From Sinorhizobium terangae (GTDB lineage Bacteria > Pseudomonadota > Alphaproteobacteria > Rhizobiales > Rhizobiaceae), in assembly GCF_009601505.1 (NCBI RefSeq), contig NZ_WITC01000059.1:17919-81918 (forward strand): DNA of 64,000 nt, in the 5' to 3' direction. Below are positions 26,352 to 35,344 of this stretch, in pieces (position 1 is the first letter of the stretch; every line of letters begins with the position of its first letter). Both the position numbers and the translations under genes were made by a program. Below the pieces are notes generated by a model, which made no database searches, was not told where the DNA came from, and saw only the letters and a list, made by a program, of their open reading frames with translations.

Positions 26352-26705
26352 TTACTGGGCCGACCAGACCGCGAGCTCGTATCCGTCCGGGTCGGCGAAA
26401 TGGAAGCGGCGGCCGCCGGGGAAGGAGTAGATCGGCTTGACGATCTTGCCGCCGGCCGCCTCGACCCTTCGCACCGTGTCCTCAAGATCGTTGGCGTAGA
26501 GGATGACGAGCGGCCCGCCGCTTCGGACGGGACCAAGTATCGTGAACCCGCCCGTCAGGCGACCGTCGGCGAATTCGCAATATTCCGGGCCGAAGTCTGT
26601 GAAGGTCCAGCCGAAGGCGCCGCCGTAAAAGGCCTTGCTCGCTTCGATGCTTGCCACGTTGAACTCGATATAGTCGATACGGCGATCGTTGTCCTTGTTG
26701 CTCAT
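26352..26705 (-). CDS. VOC-superfamily (glyoxalase/bleomycin-resistance-like) protein
   Basis: A 117-residue single-module VOC protein: DYIEFNVASIEASKAFYGGAFGW at the start, FTDFGPEYCEF, a central GGPLVILY strand, and the C-terminal FHFADPDGYELAVW typical of the family. The reaction is unknown. ATG 26705 overlaps the stop of the SRPBCC gene upstream (ATGA), so the two are translationally coupled. Together with the AraC gene they form a minus-strand module inserted between fixP and fixG. Confidence 0.85.
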   Translation of the reverse strand: MSNKDNDRRIDYIEFNVASIEASKAFYGGAFGWTFTDFGPEYCEFADGRLTGGFTILGPVRSGGPLVILYANDLEDTVRRVEAAGGKIVKPIYSFPGGRRFHFADPDGYELAVWSAQ

Positions 26706-27142
26706 TTGTGTGCCGTTCTTTCTGTGGGTTGCCTGGGTTCCTGGTGGGATTCCATGATGGACTTGAGCGCTGCGAGGTCCTTTTCGACCCATGCCGCATC
26801 GTCGGCGAATTGCTCGTCGCTCATGCCCGGCTGCCGGAGCAGGGTGAACATGACCTCCGCGCCGTCGCCGTTCGGCACGACGCGTAGAGCGTTGTGCACC
26901 GTGAGCCCGCTTTCGAGCGTCACCAGATGATCGACGACGCCGAAATCATTGTCCGGCGCAAAGCGCACGCGTGCGTTGCCAAGCGGACCGGGCGCGATCC
27001 AGTCGTCGCCGTCGCGGGAGAGCCCGGATGAAAGCCCTGAGGCCCAAAGCGGCATCTTCTCGTGATCGGCCATGAAGGCATAGACCTCGCGCCAGTCGCG
27101 CGCGATCGACGTGTGTATGATCCTGGTGGCCATGGTTGCCAT
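26702..27142 (-). CDS. SRPBCC (polyketide cyclase/START-like) protein
   Basis: A 146-residue protein with the SRPBCC helix-grip pattern: an N-terminal strand RIIHTSIARDWREVYAFM, then strands FGVVDHLVTLESGLTVHNALRVVPN and EVMFTLLRQPG, and a C-terminal amphipathic helix. These proteins bind hydrophobic ligands; no specific function can be assigned. ATG 27142 has AGGGAG upstream. It is coupled to the VOC gene by an ATGA overlap. Confidence 0.8.
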   Translation of the reverse strand: MATMATRIIHTSIARDWREVYAFMADHEKMPLWASGLSSGLSRDGDDWIAPGPLGNARVRFAPDNDFGVVDHLVTLESGLTVHNALRVVPNGDGAEVMFTLLRQPGMSDEQFADDAAWVEKDLAALKSIMESHQEPRQPTERTAHK

Positions 27143-27249
27143 GCGTTGCTCCCTTTGACGCTATCGCTACCACGCCCCGGCGCTGCCGTCTTGAACGAAA
27201 CGGCCAACGCCGGTCGGATGCGCGGCTGCTCTGAGCGCGGCTAGAGGAT

Positions 27250-28089
27250 CTACCATTCCTGATAAATGGGTTGCGTGCTCTTTCTAAAGTCCTGCATCAC
27301 GTCCGCGAGCTGCTGCTGGATATCGCCGGGGGTCAACGACGTCAGTTGCTTCGCCTCACGGTTGAGGTGCGCCTGATCGGCATAACCTGCATCGAGTGCG
27401 AGCGTCGCCAATGTGGATTGCGGCGAGGCGCGACAGGCGACGAGAAAGCGCTGCAGCCGGAGGATGCGGTCAAGCGTCTTGGCGCCGTAGCCGAAATGCT
27501 CGCGGCAGCGACGACGCAGCGTCCGCTCGCTGGTTCCGGTTTCTTCCACGAGCGCGCGGATCGGCTCGACTGAGTTCATCCTTTCGTTTTCGAGAAGCGA
27601 GACACAGGCGGCGATCTCGGGCGATGGCGGTTTCACCGTAGGGAGCCGATTTTGCAGGGCCGCCCGGAGAACGGCAATCCGGGTCTCGGCATCTGCCGCT
27701 TCTGCAATCTGCGCCTCCAGCACGCGCGCCACGCGCCCCCAGAAAGCATCGAGCGCAACGGTCTTCCCGGTGATCGCGTCGAGCGGCGTGCGCAGCCAGG
27801 AGGCGGCCGCACCGATGCGGAAGCGAGCGCCGACGACGGTTTCACCGGCGACGAGTTGGGGAAAGGCCGCCACCTTGTCCGGCCCGACAACCGCAAGACC
27901 GCCGGAAATCCAGATTATGTCGACGCAGCCATCCGGCACCACCGCGACGCGCGCTGGCTCGGGCAGGTGGTGCGTCCAGAAGCACTTGACGTCGCCCGCC
28001 AGCGCGCCGGATGACGCTTGCTCGCGATAGATGCCCCGGCTTTGGGCAAGGCTGGGACAGTCGGACTGGTCTTGCGTGATTCCCTTCAT
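27250..28089 (-). CDS. AraC-family transcription regulator
   Basis: A 279-residue regulator. The C-terminal double helix-turn-helix is clear: VEETGTSERTLRRRCREHFGYGAKTLDRILRLQRF and LATLALDAGYADQAHLNREAKQLTSLTPG. The N-terminal domain contains VVPDGCVDIIW, seen in AraC regulators with the DUF6597-type sensor domain. ATG 28089 was chosen; an upstream alternative would add 39 unlikely residues. It is 107 bases upstream of the SRPBCC gene on the same strand and probably controls that gene pair. It is divergent from fixG. Confidence 0.85.
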   Translation of the reverse strand: MKGITQDQSDCPSLAQSRGIYREQASSGALAGDVKCFWTHHLPEPARVAVVPDGCVDIIWISGGLAVVGPDKVAAFPQLVAGETVVGARFRIGAAASWLRTPLDAITGKTVALDAFWGRVARVLEAQIAEAADAETRIAVLRAALQNRLPTVKPPSPEIAACVSLLENERMNSVEPIRALVEETGTSERTLRRRCREHFGYGAKTLDRILRLQRFLVACRASPQSTLATLALDAGYADQAHLNREAKQLTSLTPGDIQQQLADVMQDFRKSTQPIYQEW

Positions 28090-28218
28090 GCGAAGCGATC
28101 CGTCGTGCAAGGCTCCTCCAATCTTACACCGGAAATCGGGCACAAAGCGTGCAGGCAAGCTGCGATGGGTGCGCGGATTTGGACGTTTCGACGCACCGTG
28201 TGGCAATAGGGCGCAAAC

Positions 28219-28232
28219 TTGACGCAGATCAA
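28219..28232. promoter_or_regulatory. FNR/FnrN box upstream of fixG
   Basis: TTGACGCAGATCAA matches the TTGAY-N4-ATCAA consensus. It is about 60 bases before the fixG ATG and about 130 bases from the divergent AraC gene start. Confidence 0.85.
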
Positions 28233-28291
28233 GGCTCGGCCCCTACAGATCCGGCAAAAGCGGCTGGAATAGCAATTTCGGATCCCCATCA

Positions 28292-29866
28292 ATGCGTCCC
28301 CAGCCCGTCACCACAGCTGCGTCCGTCGAACGGCTCCAGGCCGAACCGGTCAACGCCGCGCATATGCGCAAGCCGCTTTACGAGAAGCGCCGCAAGATCT
28401 TTCCGAAGAGAGCCGAAGGCCGCTTCCGCCGCTTCAAGTGGCTGGTGATGCTGGTCACGCTAAGTATCTACTATCTGACGCCGTGGATCCGTTGGGATCG
28501 GGGTGCGCATGCGCCGGACCAAGCCGTGCTCGTCGATCTTGCCGCCCGTCGCTTCTACTTCTTCTTCATCGAGATCTGGCCGCAGGAGTTCTTCTTCGTC
28601 GCCGGTTTGCTCGTCATGGCTGGCTTCGGCCTCTTCCTCGTCACCACCGCCGTCGGGCGTGCCTGGTGCGGCTACACCTGCCCGCAGACGGTCTGGGTCG
28701 ATCTTTTCCTTGTGATCGAGCGCTTCATCGAGGGCGACCGCAATGCGCGCATGCGCCTCGACGCGGGACCGTGGACACTCGACAAGATCTGGAAACGCGT
28801 CGTCAAGCACGCGGCATGGCTGCTGATCGGCATCGCCACCGGTGGCGCGTGGATCTTCTATTTCGCCGACGCGCCCTCGCTGCTGAAGAGCTTCGTCATG
28901 CTGGAAGCGCCACCGGTCGCCTACATCACGGTCGCGATCCTGACGGCGACGACCTACGTGTTCGGAGGTCTGATGCGCGAGCAGGTCTGCACCTACATGT
29001 GCCCATGGCCGCGCATCCAGGCGGCGATGCTGGATGAGAGTTCACTCGTCGTCACCTATAACGACTGGCGCGGCGAACCGCGCTCGCGCCATGCCAAGAA
29101 GGCGGCAGCAGCGGGTGAGGTGGTTGGCGATTGCGTCGATTGCAACGCCTGCGTCGCGGTCTGCCCGATGGGCATCGACATTCGCGATGGCCAGCAGCTT
29201 GAATGCATCACCTGCGCGCTCTGCATCGACGCCTGCGACGGCGTGATGGACAAGCTCGGGCGCGAACGCGGCCTGATCGCCTACGCAACGCTCAGCGACT
29301 ACGCGTCGAACATGGCGCTCGCCACAAACAACGGTACGACGGCGATCGACCCGACCCGCGTGCGTGACGCGACCGGCGCCTTCGTCGACAAGGTGCGCCA
29401 CTTCAACTGGCGCATCATCTTCCGGCCGCGCGTTCTTCTCTATTTCGGCGTCTGGGCGCTGGTCGGCATCGGCCTCGTCTACGCGCTGGTGTCGCGTGAC
29501 CGACTGGAGCTTAACGTGCTGCACGACCGCAATCCGCAATTCGTAGTCGAGTCGGACGGCTCCGTGCGAAACGGCTACATGGTCAAGCTTCTCAACATGA
29601 TACCGGAACAGCGCACGATCACTCTGACGCTCGATGGCATGCCGTCGGCAACGATGCGGATCGCCGGACAGGCGCCGGGCGATGGTCGCCGTTTCGCTGT
29701 TGGCGTCGATCCGGACAAGGTCACGGCCCTCAAGGTTTTCGTCACGCTGCCGCTGGAAAAACTCCCCGAGGCCGAAGAGGGCTTCATGCTGACAGCCGAA
29801 GACCCGTCCAGTCATGAACGCGATGTCTATGAGGCCAATTTCAACCGTCCTGGAGTAGCAAGATGA
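28292..29866 (+). CDS. fixG: FixG, membrane-bound iron-sulfur protein for cbb3 oxidase assembly
   Basis: A 524-residue CcoG/RdxA/FixG protein with several membrane helices. It has a CGYTCPQTVW motif and ferredoxin-type [4Fe-4S] motifs CVDCNACVAVCPMGID and CITCALCIDAC. The periplasmic C-terminal IgG-like domain begins near LNVLHDRNPQFVVESDG. CcoG reduces Cu(II) for the oxidase copper pathway. First gene of fixGHIS, under its own FNR box. Its stop overlaps the fixH start (ATGA). Confidence 0.95.
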   Translation: MRPQPVTTAASVERLQAEPVNAAHMRKPLYEKRRKIFPKRAEGRFRRFKWLVMLVTLSIYYLTPWIRWDRGAHAPDQAVLVDLAARRFYFFFIEIWPQEFFFVAGLLVMAGFGLFLVTTAVGRAWCGYTCPQTVWVDLFLVIERFIEGDRNARMRLDAGPWTLDKIWKRVVKHAAWLLIGIATGGAWIFYFADAPSLLKSFVMLEAPPVAYITVAILTATTYVFGGLMREQVCTYMCPWPRIQAAMLDESSLVVTYNDWRGEPRSRHAKKAAAAGEVVGDCVDCNACVAVCPMGIDIRDGQQLECITCALCIDACDGVMDKLGRERGLIAYATLSDYASNMALATNNGTTAIDPTRVRDATGAFVDKVRHFNWRIIFRPRVLLYFGVWALVGIGLVYALVSRDRLELNVLHDRNPQFVVESDGSVRNGYMVKLLNMIPEQRTITLTLDGMPSATMRIAGQAPGDGRRFAVGVDPDKVTALKVFVTLPLEKLPEAEEGFMLTAEDPSSHERDVYEANFNRPGVAR

Positions 29867-30357
29867 CTAGGGAACAGCGGGTTCCGCGGGGATTTACCGG
29901 TTGGCACATGCTGGGTGTGATGGGGCTTTTCTTCGGCACCATCATTTCCATCAACCTGATCATGGCCTGGAACGCCAGCCGCAGCTGGAGCGGCCTTGTC
30001 GTCGAGAACACCTATATCGCCAGCCAGCAGTTCAACGGCAAGGTGGCGAAGACGCGGGCTTTCGCGGCAAGCGGTATAGAAGGTACGCTCGCCGCCGAAC
30101 CGAGGTCGATCCGCTATGCCTTGGCCCGCAACGGCGAAGCGGAACGGACGGCCGACAGGGTCGTCGCGGTATTCAAACGTCCGGTCGAAGAACATGAGGA
30201 CGTGCGTGTCGAACTCGGTCGTGAGGCTCCCGGCGCCTTTGTCGCCGTACGGACGCTCAAGCCCGGCCAGTGGATCGCCGACGTGACGGCAATGGCGGGC
30301 GAGGAAATCGTCTATCGCCAGGCCATTCGCTTCATGGTGCCGGGAGAGCGCAAATGA
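29863..30357 (+). CDS. fixH: FixH, cbb3 oxidase assembly protein
   Basis: A 164-residue CcoH/FixH protein with one N-terminal membrane helix (HMLGVMGLFFGTIISINLIM), then a periplasmic domain starting AWNASRSWSGLVVENTYIASQ. It is required for a late step in cbb3 maturation. It overlaps both fixG and fixI by four bases, so the operon is translationally coupled. Confidence 0.93.
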   Translation: MTREQRVPRGFTGWHMLGVMGLFFGTIISINLIMAWNASRSWSGLVVENTYIASQQFNGKVAKTRAFAASGIEGTLAAEPRSIRYALARNGEAERTADRVVAVFKRPVEEHEDVRVELGREAPGAFVAVRTLKPGQWIADVTAMAGEEIVYRQAIRFMVPGERK

Positions 30358-32636
30358 GCTGCTGTGCCGCGGGCGTCGAAGGCGCACTGGACATCGATCG
30401 GCCCGGGCAGGGGCTACCTCCATCCGAAGAGCTGTGGCTTGCGAGCCACGCGCTCGGAGACGGCCTGCGCCAGACCGAACTCAGCGCCCCGGGCGTTCAC
30501 TGCGGTGCCTGTATCACGACTATCGAAGGGGCCCTTCGCAAGAGGCCAGACGTCGAGAGGGCGCGCGTCAATCTTTCGTCGCGGCGTGTCTCTGTCGTCT
30601 GGAAAGAAGAGGTCGCCGGCCGGCGCAGCGACCCGCGCGAGATCGCGCGCGCCATCCGGGATTGCGGCTACGAAGCGCATCTCTTCGCCGCCGGCGTAGA
30701 GGAGGGCGACGTCTTGCTCAAGCAGCTAATCCGTGCCGTCGCCGTTGCCGGCTTCGCGGCGACCAACATCATGCTGCTGTCGGTTTCCGTCTGGTCGGGT
30801 GCTGATGCGGCGACCCGCGACCTGTTTCACTGGATCTCGGCGATGATAGCGGCGCCGGCAATGATCTATTCGGGACGTTTCTTCTACCAGTCGGCCTGGA
30901 ATGCGCTTCGCCATGGCCACACCAATATGGATGTGCCGATCGCGCTCGCTGTGACGCTTTCCTACGGCATGTCGCTCCACGAGACGATCGGCCATGGCGA
31001 GCACGCCTGGTTCGACGCCTCGGTGACGCTGCTCTTCTTCCTGCTGATTGGCCGCACGCTCGATCACATGATGCGCGGGCGCGCTAGATCGGCGATCAGC
31101 GGCCTTGCGCGCCTCTCGCCGCGCGGCGCGACGGTCGTCAACCCTGACGGCTCGCGCGACTATCGTCCGGTCGATGAGATCAAGCCCGGCGAGCGCCTGC
31201 TCGTTGCCGCCGGCGAGCGCATCCCGGTCGACGGGCGCGTGCTTTCCGGCGCGAGCGATCTCGATCGCTCGGTCGTCAACGGCGAAAGCGCGCCGGTCGC
31301 GGTGAGCACTGGCGACACCGTGCAGGCCGGCACGCTCAATCTCACCGGCCCGCTGACGCTCGAGGCGACGGCGGCGGCGCGCGATTCTTTCCTCGCCGAG
31401 ATCATGGGATTGATGGAGGCGGCCGAAGGGGGCAGGGCGCGTTATCGACGAATTGCGGATCGTGCGGCGCGCTATTATTCGCCGGCCGTCCACCTGTTGG
31501 CGCTGCTTTCCTTCATCGGCTGGATGCTGATCGAGGGCGATGTTCGCCATGCGATGCTGATCGCGGTTGCGGTTCTCATCATCACTTGCCCCTGCGCACT
31601 CGGCCTTGCGGTGCCGGTGGTTCAGGTCGTTGCCGCGGGCCGGCTCTTCCAGGGCGGCGTCATGGTCAAGGACGGATCGGCAATGGAGCGCCTTTCCGAA
31701 ATCGACACCGTGCTGCTCGACAAGACCGGCACGCTCACCATGGGCGAGCCGCGACTCGTCAATGCGGGCGAGGTCGATCCGGGCGCGCTCGCGACTGCCG
31801 CCGCAATCGCTCTCCATTCGCGCCATCCGATTGCGACAGCGCTGCACGAGGCGACGGCAGCGGTGCAGCCGCTCGTGGGCGAGATCCGCGAAATACCGGG
31901 TGCGGGCATCGAGGCGGGGACAAGCGACGGCGTCTATCGGCTCGGCAGTCGCGCCTTTGCCTGCGGCGACGCGGGTGCGGCGAACGGCCAATCGGAAGCG
32001 ATCCTGTCGCTCGATGGCCGCGAGCTAGCCTGCTTCCGCTTCGAGGATCGGCTGCGTCCTGCCGCTCGCGAAAGCGCCGACGCCCTCTTTCGCCTGGGGC
32101 TTACGAACGGCATCCTTTCCGGCGACCGCGAGCCGGTCGTCGCCGCACTTGCCCGCAGGCTTGGCATCGCGAAATGGCGCGCCGAGCTTTCGCCGCGCGG
32201 CAAGGTCGAGGCCTGCGCCGCTGCCGCCGAAGGGGGGCATAGGGTCCTGATGGTCGGCGACGGTATCAACGATGCGCCGGCCCTGCGGGCGGCCCACGTC
32301 TCGATGGCGCCCGCGACCGCGGCCGATGTCGGCCGGCAGGCGGCGGATTTCGTCTTCATGCATCAGGGCCTCGACGCCGTTCCCTTCGCCATCGAGACCT
32401 CGCGTCGCGCCGGTCGGCTTATCCGCCAAAATTTCGCGCTGGCGATCGGTTACAACGTCATCGCCGTGCCGGTTGCGATCTTCGGCTATGCGACGCCGCT
32501 TGTTGCCGCCGTCGCCATGTCGACCTCATCGCTGATCGTGGTTTTCAATGCGTTGCGGCTGAAGGGGCTTGGAACGGCCACGGCTCCGGCAGCGCCGCAT
32601 GGGGCAGGGCTGCGGCCGGTCAGGAGCGTGCCATGA
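30354..32636 (+). CDS. fixI: FixI, copper-exporting P1B-type ATPase for cbb3 assembly
   Basis: A 760-residue CopA2/FixI-type ATPase. The N-terminal heavy-metal domain has GVHCGACITTIEGAL. The transmembrane copper site is ITCPCALGLAVP, the phosphorylation motif is DKTGTLTMG, and the hinge is MVGDGINDAPAL. HP in HSRHPIATAL is the N-domain signature. It delivers copper for oxidase assembly rather than detoxification. ATG 30354 (MSCCAAG) overlaps the fixH stop; a longer frame upstream is rejected because it runs through fixH. Confidence 0.95.
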   Translation: MSCCAAGVEGALDIDRPGQGLPPSEELWLASHALGDGLRQTELSAPGVHCGACITTIEGALRKRPDVERARVNLSSRRVSVVWKEEVAGRRSDPREIARAIRDCGYEAHLFAAGVEEGDVLLKQLIRAVAVAGFAATNIMLLSVSVWSGADAATRDLFHWISAMIAAPAMIYSGRFFYQSAWNALRHGHTNMDVPIALAVTLSYGMSLHETIGHGEHAWFDASVTLLFFLLIGRTLDHMMRGRARSAISGLARLSPRGATVVNPDGSRDYRPVDEIKPGERLLVAAGERIPVDGRVLSGASDLDRSVVNGESAPVAVSTGDTVQAGTLNLTGPLTLEATAAARDSFLAEIMGLMEAAEGGRARYRRIADRAARYYSPAVHLLALLSFIGWMLIEGDVRHAMLIAVAVLIITCPCALGLAVPVVQVVAAGRLFQGGVMVKDGSAMERLSEIDTVLLDKTGTLTMGEPRLVNAGEVDPGALATAAAIALHSRHPIATALHEATAAVQPLVGEIREIPGAGIEAGTSDGVYRLGSRAFACGDAGAANGQSEAILSLDGRELACFRFEDRLRPAARESADALFRLGLTNGILSGDREPVVAALARRLGIAKWRAELSPRGKVEACAAAAEGGHRVLMVGDGINDAPALRAAHVSMAPATAADVGRQAADFVFMHQGLDAVPFAIETSRRAGRLIRQNFALAIGYNVIAVPVAIFGYATPLVAAVAMSTSSLIVVFNALRLKGLGTATAPAAPHGAGLRPVRSVP

Positions 32637-32791
32637 ACACACTCATCTATCTCATTCCGATCGCACTCTTCCTCGGAGGGCTGGGCCTTGCAGCGTTTCT
32701 CTGGGCGCTGAAGAGCGGGCAATACGAGGACCTGGACGGAGCCTCCTGGCGTGTCCTCGACGATGGCGACGGCAGGCCTGAAAAGGATTGA
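32633..32791 (+). CDS. fixS: FixS, small cbb3 oxidase maturation protein
   Basis: A 52-residue CcoS/FixS protein, MNTLIYLIPIALFLGGLGLA then AFLWALKSGQYEDLDGASWR. The single N-terminal helix is followed by the family motif WALKSGQYEDLDG. It is needed for cofactor insertion into FixN. The start overlaps the fixI stop (ATGA), completing fixGHIS. Confidence 0.93.
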   Translation: MNTLIYLIPIALFLGGLGLAAFLWALKSGQYEDLDGASWRVLDDGDGRPEKD

Positions 32792-32970
32792 TTTTCGCAG
32801 GAGTGGCTTGTCGTAAATCGATTTGAGTGCCAAAAGAACCTCCGCCGCCGCATGTCCCCAGCCGCCCATCCACTTCCGGAGCGGACCGAACATGCGCAGA
32901 TCAATATCGAGGGGCTATCCCGCGTGTCTGTTCGGATCGCGGTGGCTCTTCTTCCAACGGAGGCAATCAC

Positions 32971-34401
32971 GTGTCACAGGCGGAAATCGGGCTTATCGGC
33001 CTCGGCGTCATGGGGTCGAACCTCGCGCTCAACATCGCTGAAAAGGGCAACAAGGTCGCGGTCTTCAACCGCACGGTCGAGGCGACGCGCAAGTTCTATG
33101 CCGAGGCCGGTGCGCTCAAGGAGCAGATCGTTCCCTGCGAGACGATCGAAGAGTTTGTTGCCGCGATCCGCCCACCACGGCCGATCATCATCATGATCAA
33201 GGCCGGCGACCCGGTCGATCAGCAGATGGAGATCCTGAAGCCCTATCTTGCCAAGGGCGACATCATGATCGACGCCGGCAACGCCAATTTCCGCGACACG
33301 ATGCGCCGCTTCGAGGCGCTGAAGGATTCCGGCCTCACCTTCATCGGCATGGGCGTCTCCGGCGGCGAGGAGGGCGCGCGTCATGGTCCGTCGATCATGG
33401 TCGGCGGCACGGAGGACTCCTACCGCCGCGTCGAGAAGGTGCTGACCTCGATCGCCGCTAAATACGAGAACGACCCTTGCGTCGCCTGGCTCGGTGAAAA
33501 CGGCGCCGGCCACTTCGTCAAGACGATCCACAACGGCATCGAATATGCCGACATGCAGATGATCGCCGAAATCTACGGCATCCTGCGCGACGGGCTGAAG
33601 ATGAGCGCCGCCGAGATCGGCGAGGTCTTCGGCGCCTGGAACAAGGGCCGGCTGAACTCCTATCTGATCGAAATCACCGAAAAGGTGCTGAAAGCCGCCG
33701 ACCCGCTGACCGGCAAGCCGATCGTCGACATGATCCTCGACAAGGCCGGCCAGAAGGGCACCGGCAAATGGTCGGTGATCGAGGCGCAGAACATGGGCAT
33801 TCCGGCGACCGGCATCGAGGCAGCCGTCGCCGCCCGCAGCATTTCCTCGATGAAGGAAGAGCGTGAAGCAGCCGAGAAGATTCTCGGCCTGCCGCGGGTC
33901 GGCGACTTCACGGTGGCCGATAAGGCGGCCTTCCTCAAGGATCTTGAAAACGCACTGCTTGCCGCCAAGATCGGGGCCTATGCGCAGGGCTTCGCGGTGA
34001 TGTCGGCCGCCTCGAAGGAGTTCGGCTGGAACCTGCCGATGCCGACGATCGCAAAAATCTGGCGCGCCGGCTGCATCATTCGCTCGCAGTTCCTCGACGA
34101 GATCACCACGGCCTTTACCAAGGCGCCGGATGCCGCGAACCTGATCGTGACCCCGGCCTTTGCGGCGATGGTCAAGGAGACGGACGGAGCGCTGCGCCGC
34201 GTGGTTTCCGCCGCCGTGCTCGGCGGTCTGCCGGTACCGGCGCTCGCCTCCGCGCTCGGCTATTTCGACAGCTACCGCCGCGGCCGCGGCACGGCCAACG
34301 TCATCCAGGCGCAGCGCGACTTCTTCGGCGCCCACGGCTTCGACCGCGTCGATGGCGCCGATAGCCACCACGGTCCGTGGGGCAGTGGGCTGAACGCATA
34401 G
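32971..34401 (+). CDS. gnd: 6-phosphogluconate dehydrogenase, decarboxylating
   Basis: A 476-residue Gnd enzyme of the oxidative pentose phosphate pathway (6-phosphogluconate + NADP+ to ribulose-5-phosphate + CO2). It has the Rossmann motif IGLIGLGVMGSNLALNIAEKG, the NRT of the NADP site, the substrate motif GVSGGEEGARHGPSIM, and the catalytic region HFVKTIHNGIEYADMQ. The C-terminal substrate/dimer segment is RRGRGTANVIQAQRDFFGAHG. GTG 32971 was chosen because CGGAGG lies just upstream and the protein then starts at the conserved N-terminus. It is 180 bases after fixS and probably a separate unit. Confidence 0.95.
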   Translation: MSQAEIGLIGLGVMGSNLALNIAEKGNKVAVFNRTVEATRKFYAEAGALKEQIVPCETIEEFVAAIRPPRPIIIMIKAGDPVDQQMEILKPYLAKGDIMIDAGNANFRDTMRRFEALKDSGLTFIGMGVSGGEEGARHGPSIMVGGTEDSYRRVEKVLTSIAAKYENDPCVAWLGENGAGHFVKTIHNGIEYADMQMIAEIYGILRDGLKMSAAEIGEVFGAWNKGRLNSYLIEITEKVLKAADPLTGKPIVDMILDKAGQKGTGKWSVIEAQNMGIPATGIEAAVAARSISSMKEEREAAEKILGLPRVGDFTVADKAAFLKDLENALLAAKIGAYAQGFAVMSAASKEFGWNLPMPTIAKIWRAGCIIRSQFLDEITTAFTKAPDAANLIVTPAFAAMVKETDGALRRVVSAAVLGGLPVPALASALGYFDSYRRGRGTANVIQAQRDFFGAHGFDRVDGADSHHGPWGSGLNA

Positions 34402-34523
34402 GGCCGGATCGGAATTCGCTCAAATAGAGGGGCGGCGCTCGCCGCCACCTCCAATCTTTGCAACTACGCAATTCCGGATTGAATTTCTCCAGAGTTCCAA
34501 CCAGAAAATCATCGAATACCAGC

Positions 34524-34790
34524 ATGAAGTTCAGAGTGATCGACGGCGGCAAAGTCAATGAAGCCATGTCCGCCGATAGCCCAACCATCCGCGCGGAAGC
34601 GGATCGACGGATAAAGGCAACCGGCTACGAGCAATGGCGGGTTCGCAGTCTCGCAACCGGCTCGCCGATCCCGAAGTCTATCCAATTTTCGAAGATGCAG
34701 ATCGAATTCGTCGCCGAGAAACTCGAGCAGCTTAATCCCATTCCCGGCGATTTCACGGACGACAGGTACTGGCCAACTATCGGAGCGTGA
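34524..34790 (+). CDS. Small hypothetical protein downstream of gnd
   Basis: An 88-residue protein starting MKFRVIDGGKVNEAMSADSP. It has a mixed alpha/beta composition, no membrane segment and no signal peptide. The C-terminal half (KSIQFSKMQIEFVAEKLEQL) is predicted helical. I do not recognise a domain. An upstream in-frame ATG (34458) would add 22 unlikely residues. Codon use looks like the neighbours, which supports it being real. Confidence 0.6.
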   Translation: MKFRVIDGGKVNEAMSADSPTIRAEADRRIKATGYEQWRVRSLATGSPIPKSIQFSKMQIEFVAEKLEQLNPIPGDFTDDRYWPTIGA

Positions 34791-34894
34791 AGTCGGCGCC
34801 TCCCGCGACCTCCCGGCGCGACAGGCGAAGACTGCAAATGAAACCGGTCCGGCGACAGCACGGGCAAATAGATCTGCTCAGTGCGCCTTCGTCG

Positions 34895-35200
34895 CTATTT
34901 GGTCGGCGCGCTCTCGTAGATTGCCTCACCGGAAACCGCGTCCGTGACATCTGAGCCCTCTCCCTGCGCCTCGAGGGAGTGGCGGAACTTGTCGAGATTG
35001 CTGATCATTTTGGGCCGCGCTGCAACGATATGATCGAAACTCTCCCATTCGCCGATCGAGCAGTAGGAACGTTCGCCGGTCTTGATGAGCGCCATTTTCC
35101 GTAATCCCTCAAAATCGCGACGGAGTTTACGGAACCATTCCTCGAATTCATCCTCCGAGCCCGGCTTCGTACGGAAACGAACGACGTTGTATGCCGTCAT
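34895..35200 (-). CDS. Small antibiotic-biosynthesis-monooxygenase-like (dimeric alpha/beta barrel) protein
   Basis: A 101-residue protein starting MTAYNVVRFRTKPGSEDEFE. An N-terminal strand, a helix (EEWFRKLRRDFEGL), a strand (RKMALIKTGERSYCSIGEW) and a helix form the pattern of ABM/DUF-type ferredoxin-like barrels. The function is unknown. ATG 35200 was chosen over a longer frame. It lies just downstream of the LacI gene on the same strand with about 145 bases between. Confidence 0.65.
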   Translation of the reverse strand: MTAYNVVRFRTKPGSEDEFEEWFRKLRRDFEGLRKMALIKTGERSYCSIGEWESFDHIVAARPKMISNLDKFRHSLEAQGEGSDVTDAVSGEAIYESAPTK

Positions 35201-35344
35201 GATGCACCCCCGTATACAGCTTTTAGGCTCAATAATACCATTAATGGTAGAGGTTGTCCCAGTGCTCAATTTAACCGACGGCGGCGGCATGCCGCTTCCG
35301 AGGCAGTGAGGCGCCGCGCGGAAGCATTAGCTCGGACGTCTCCG

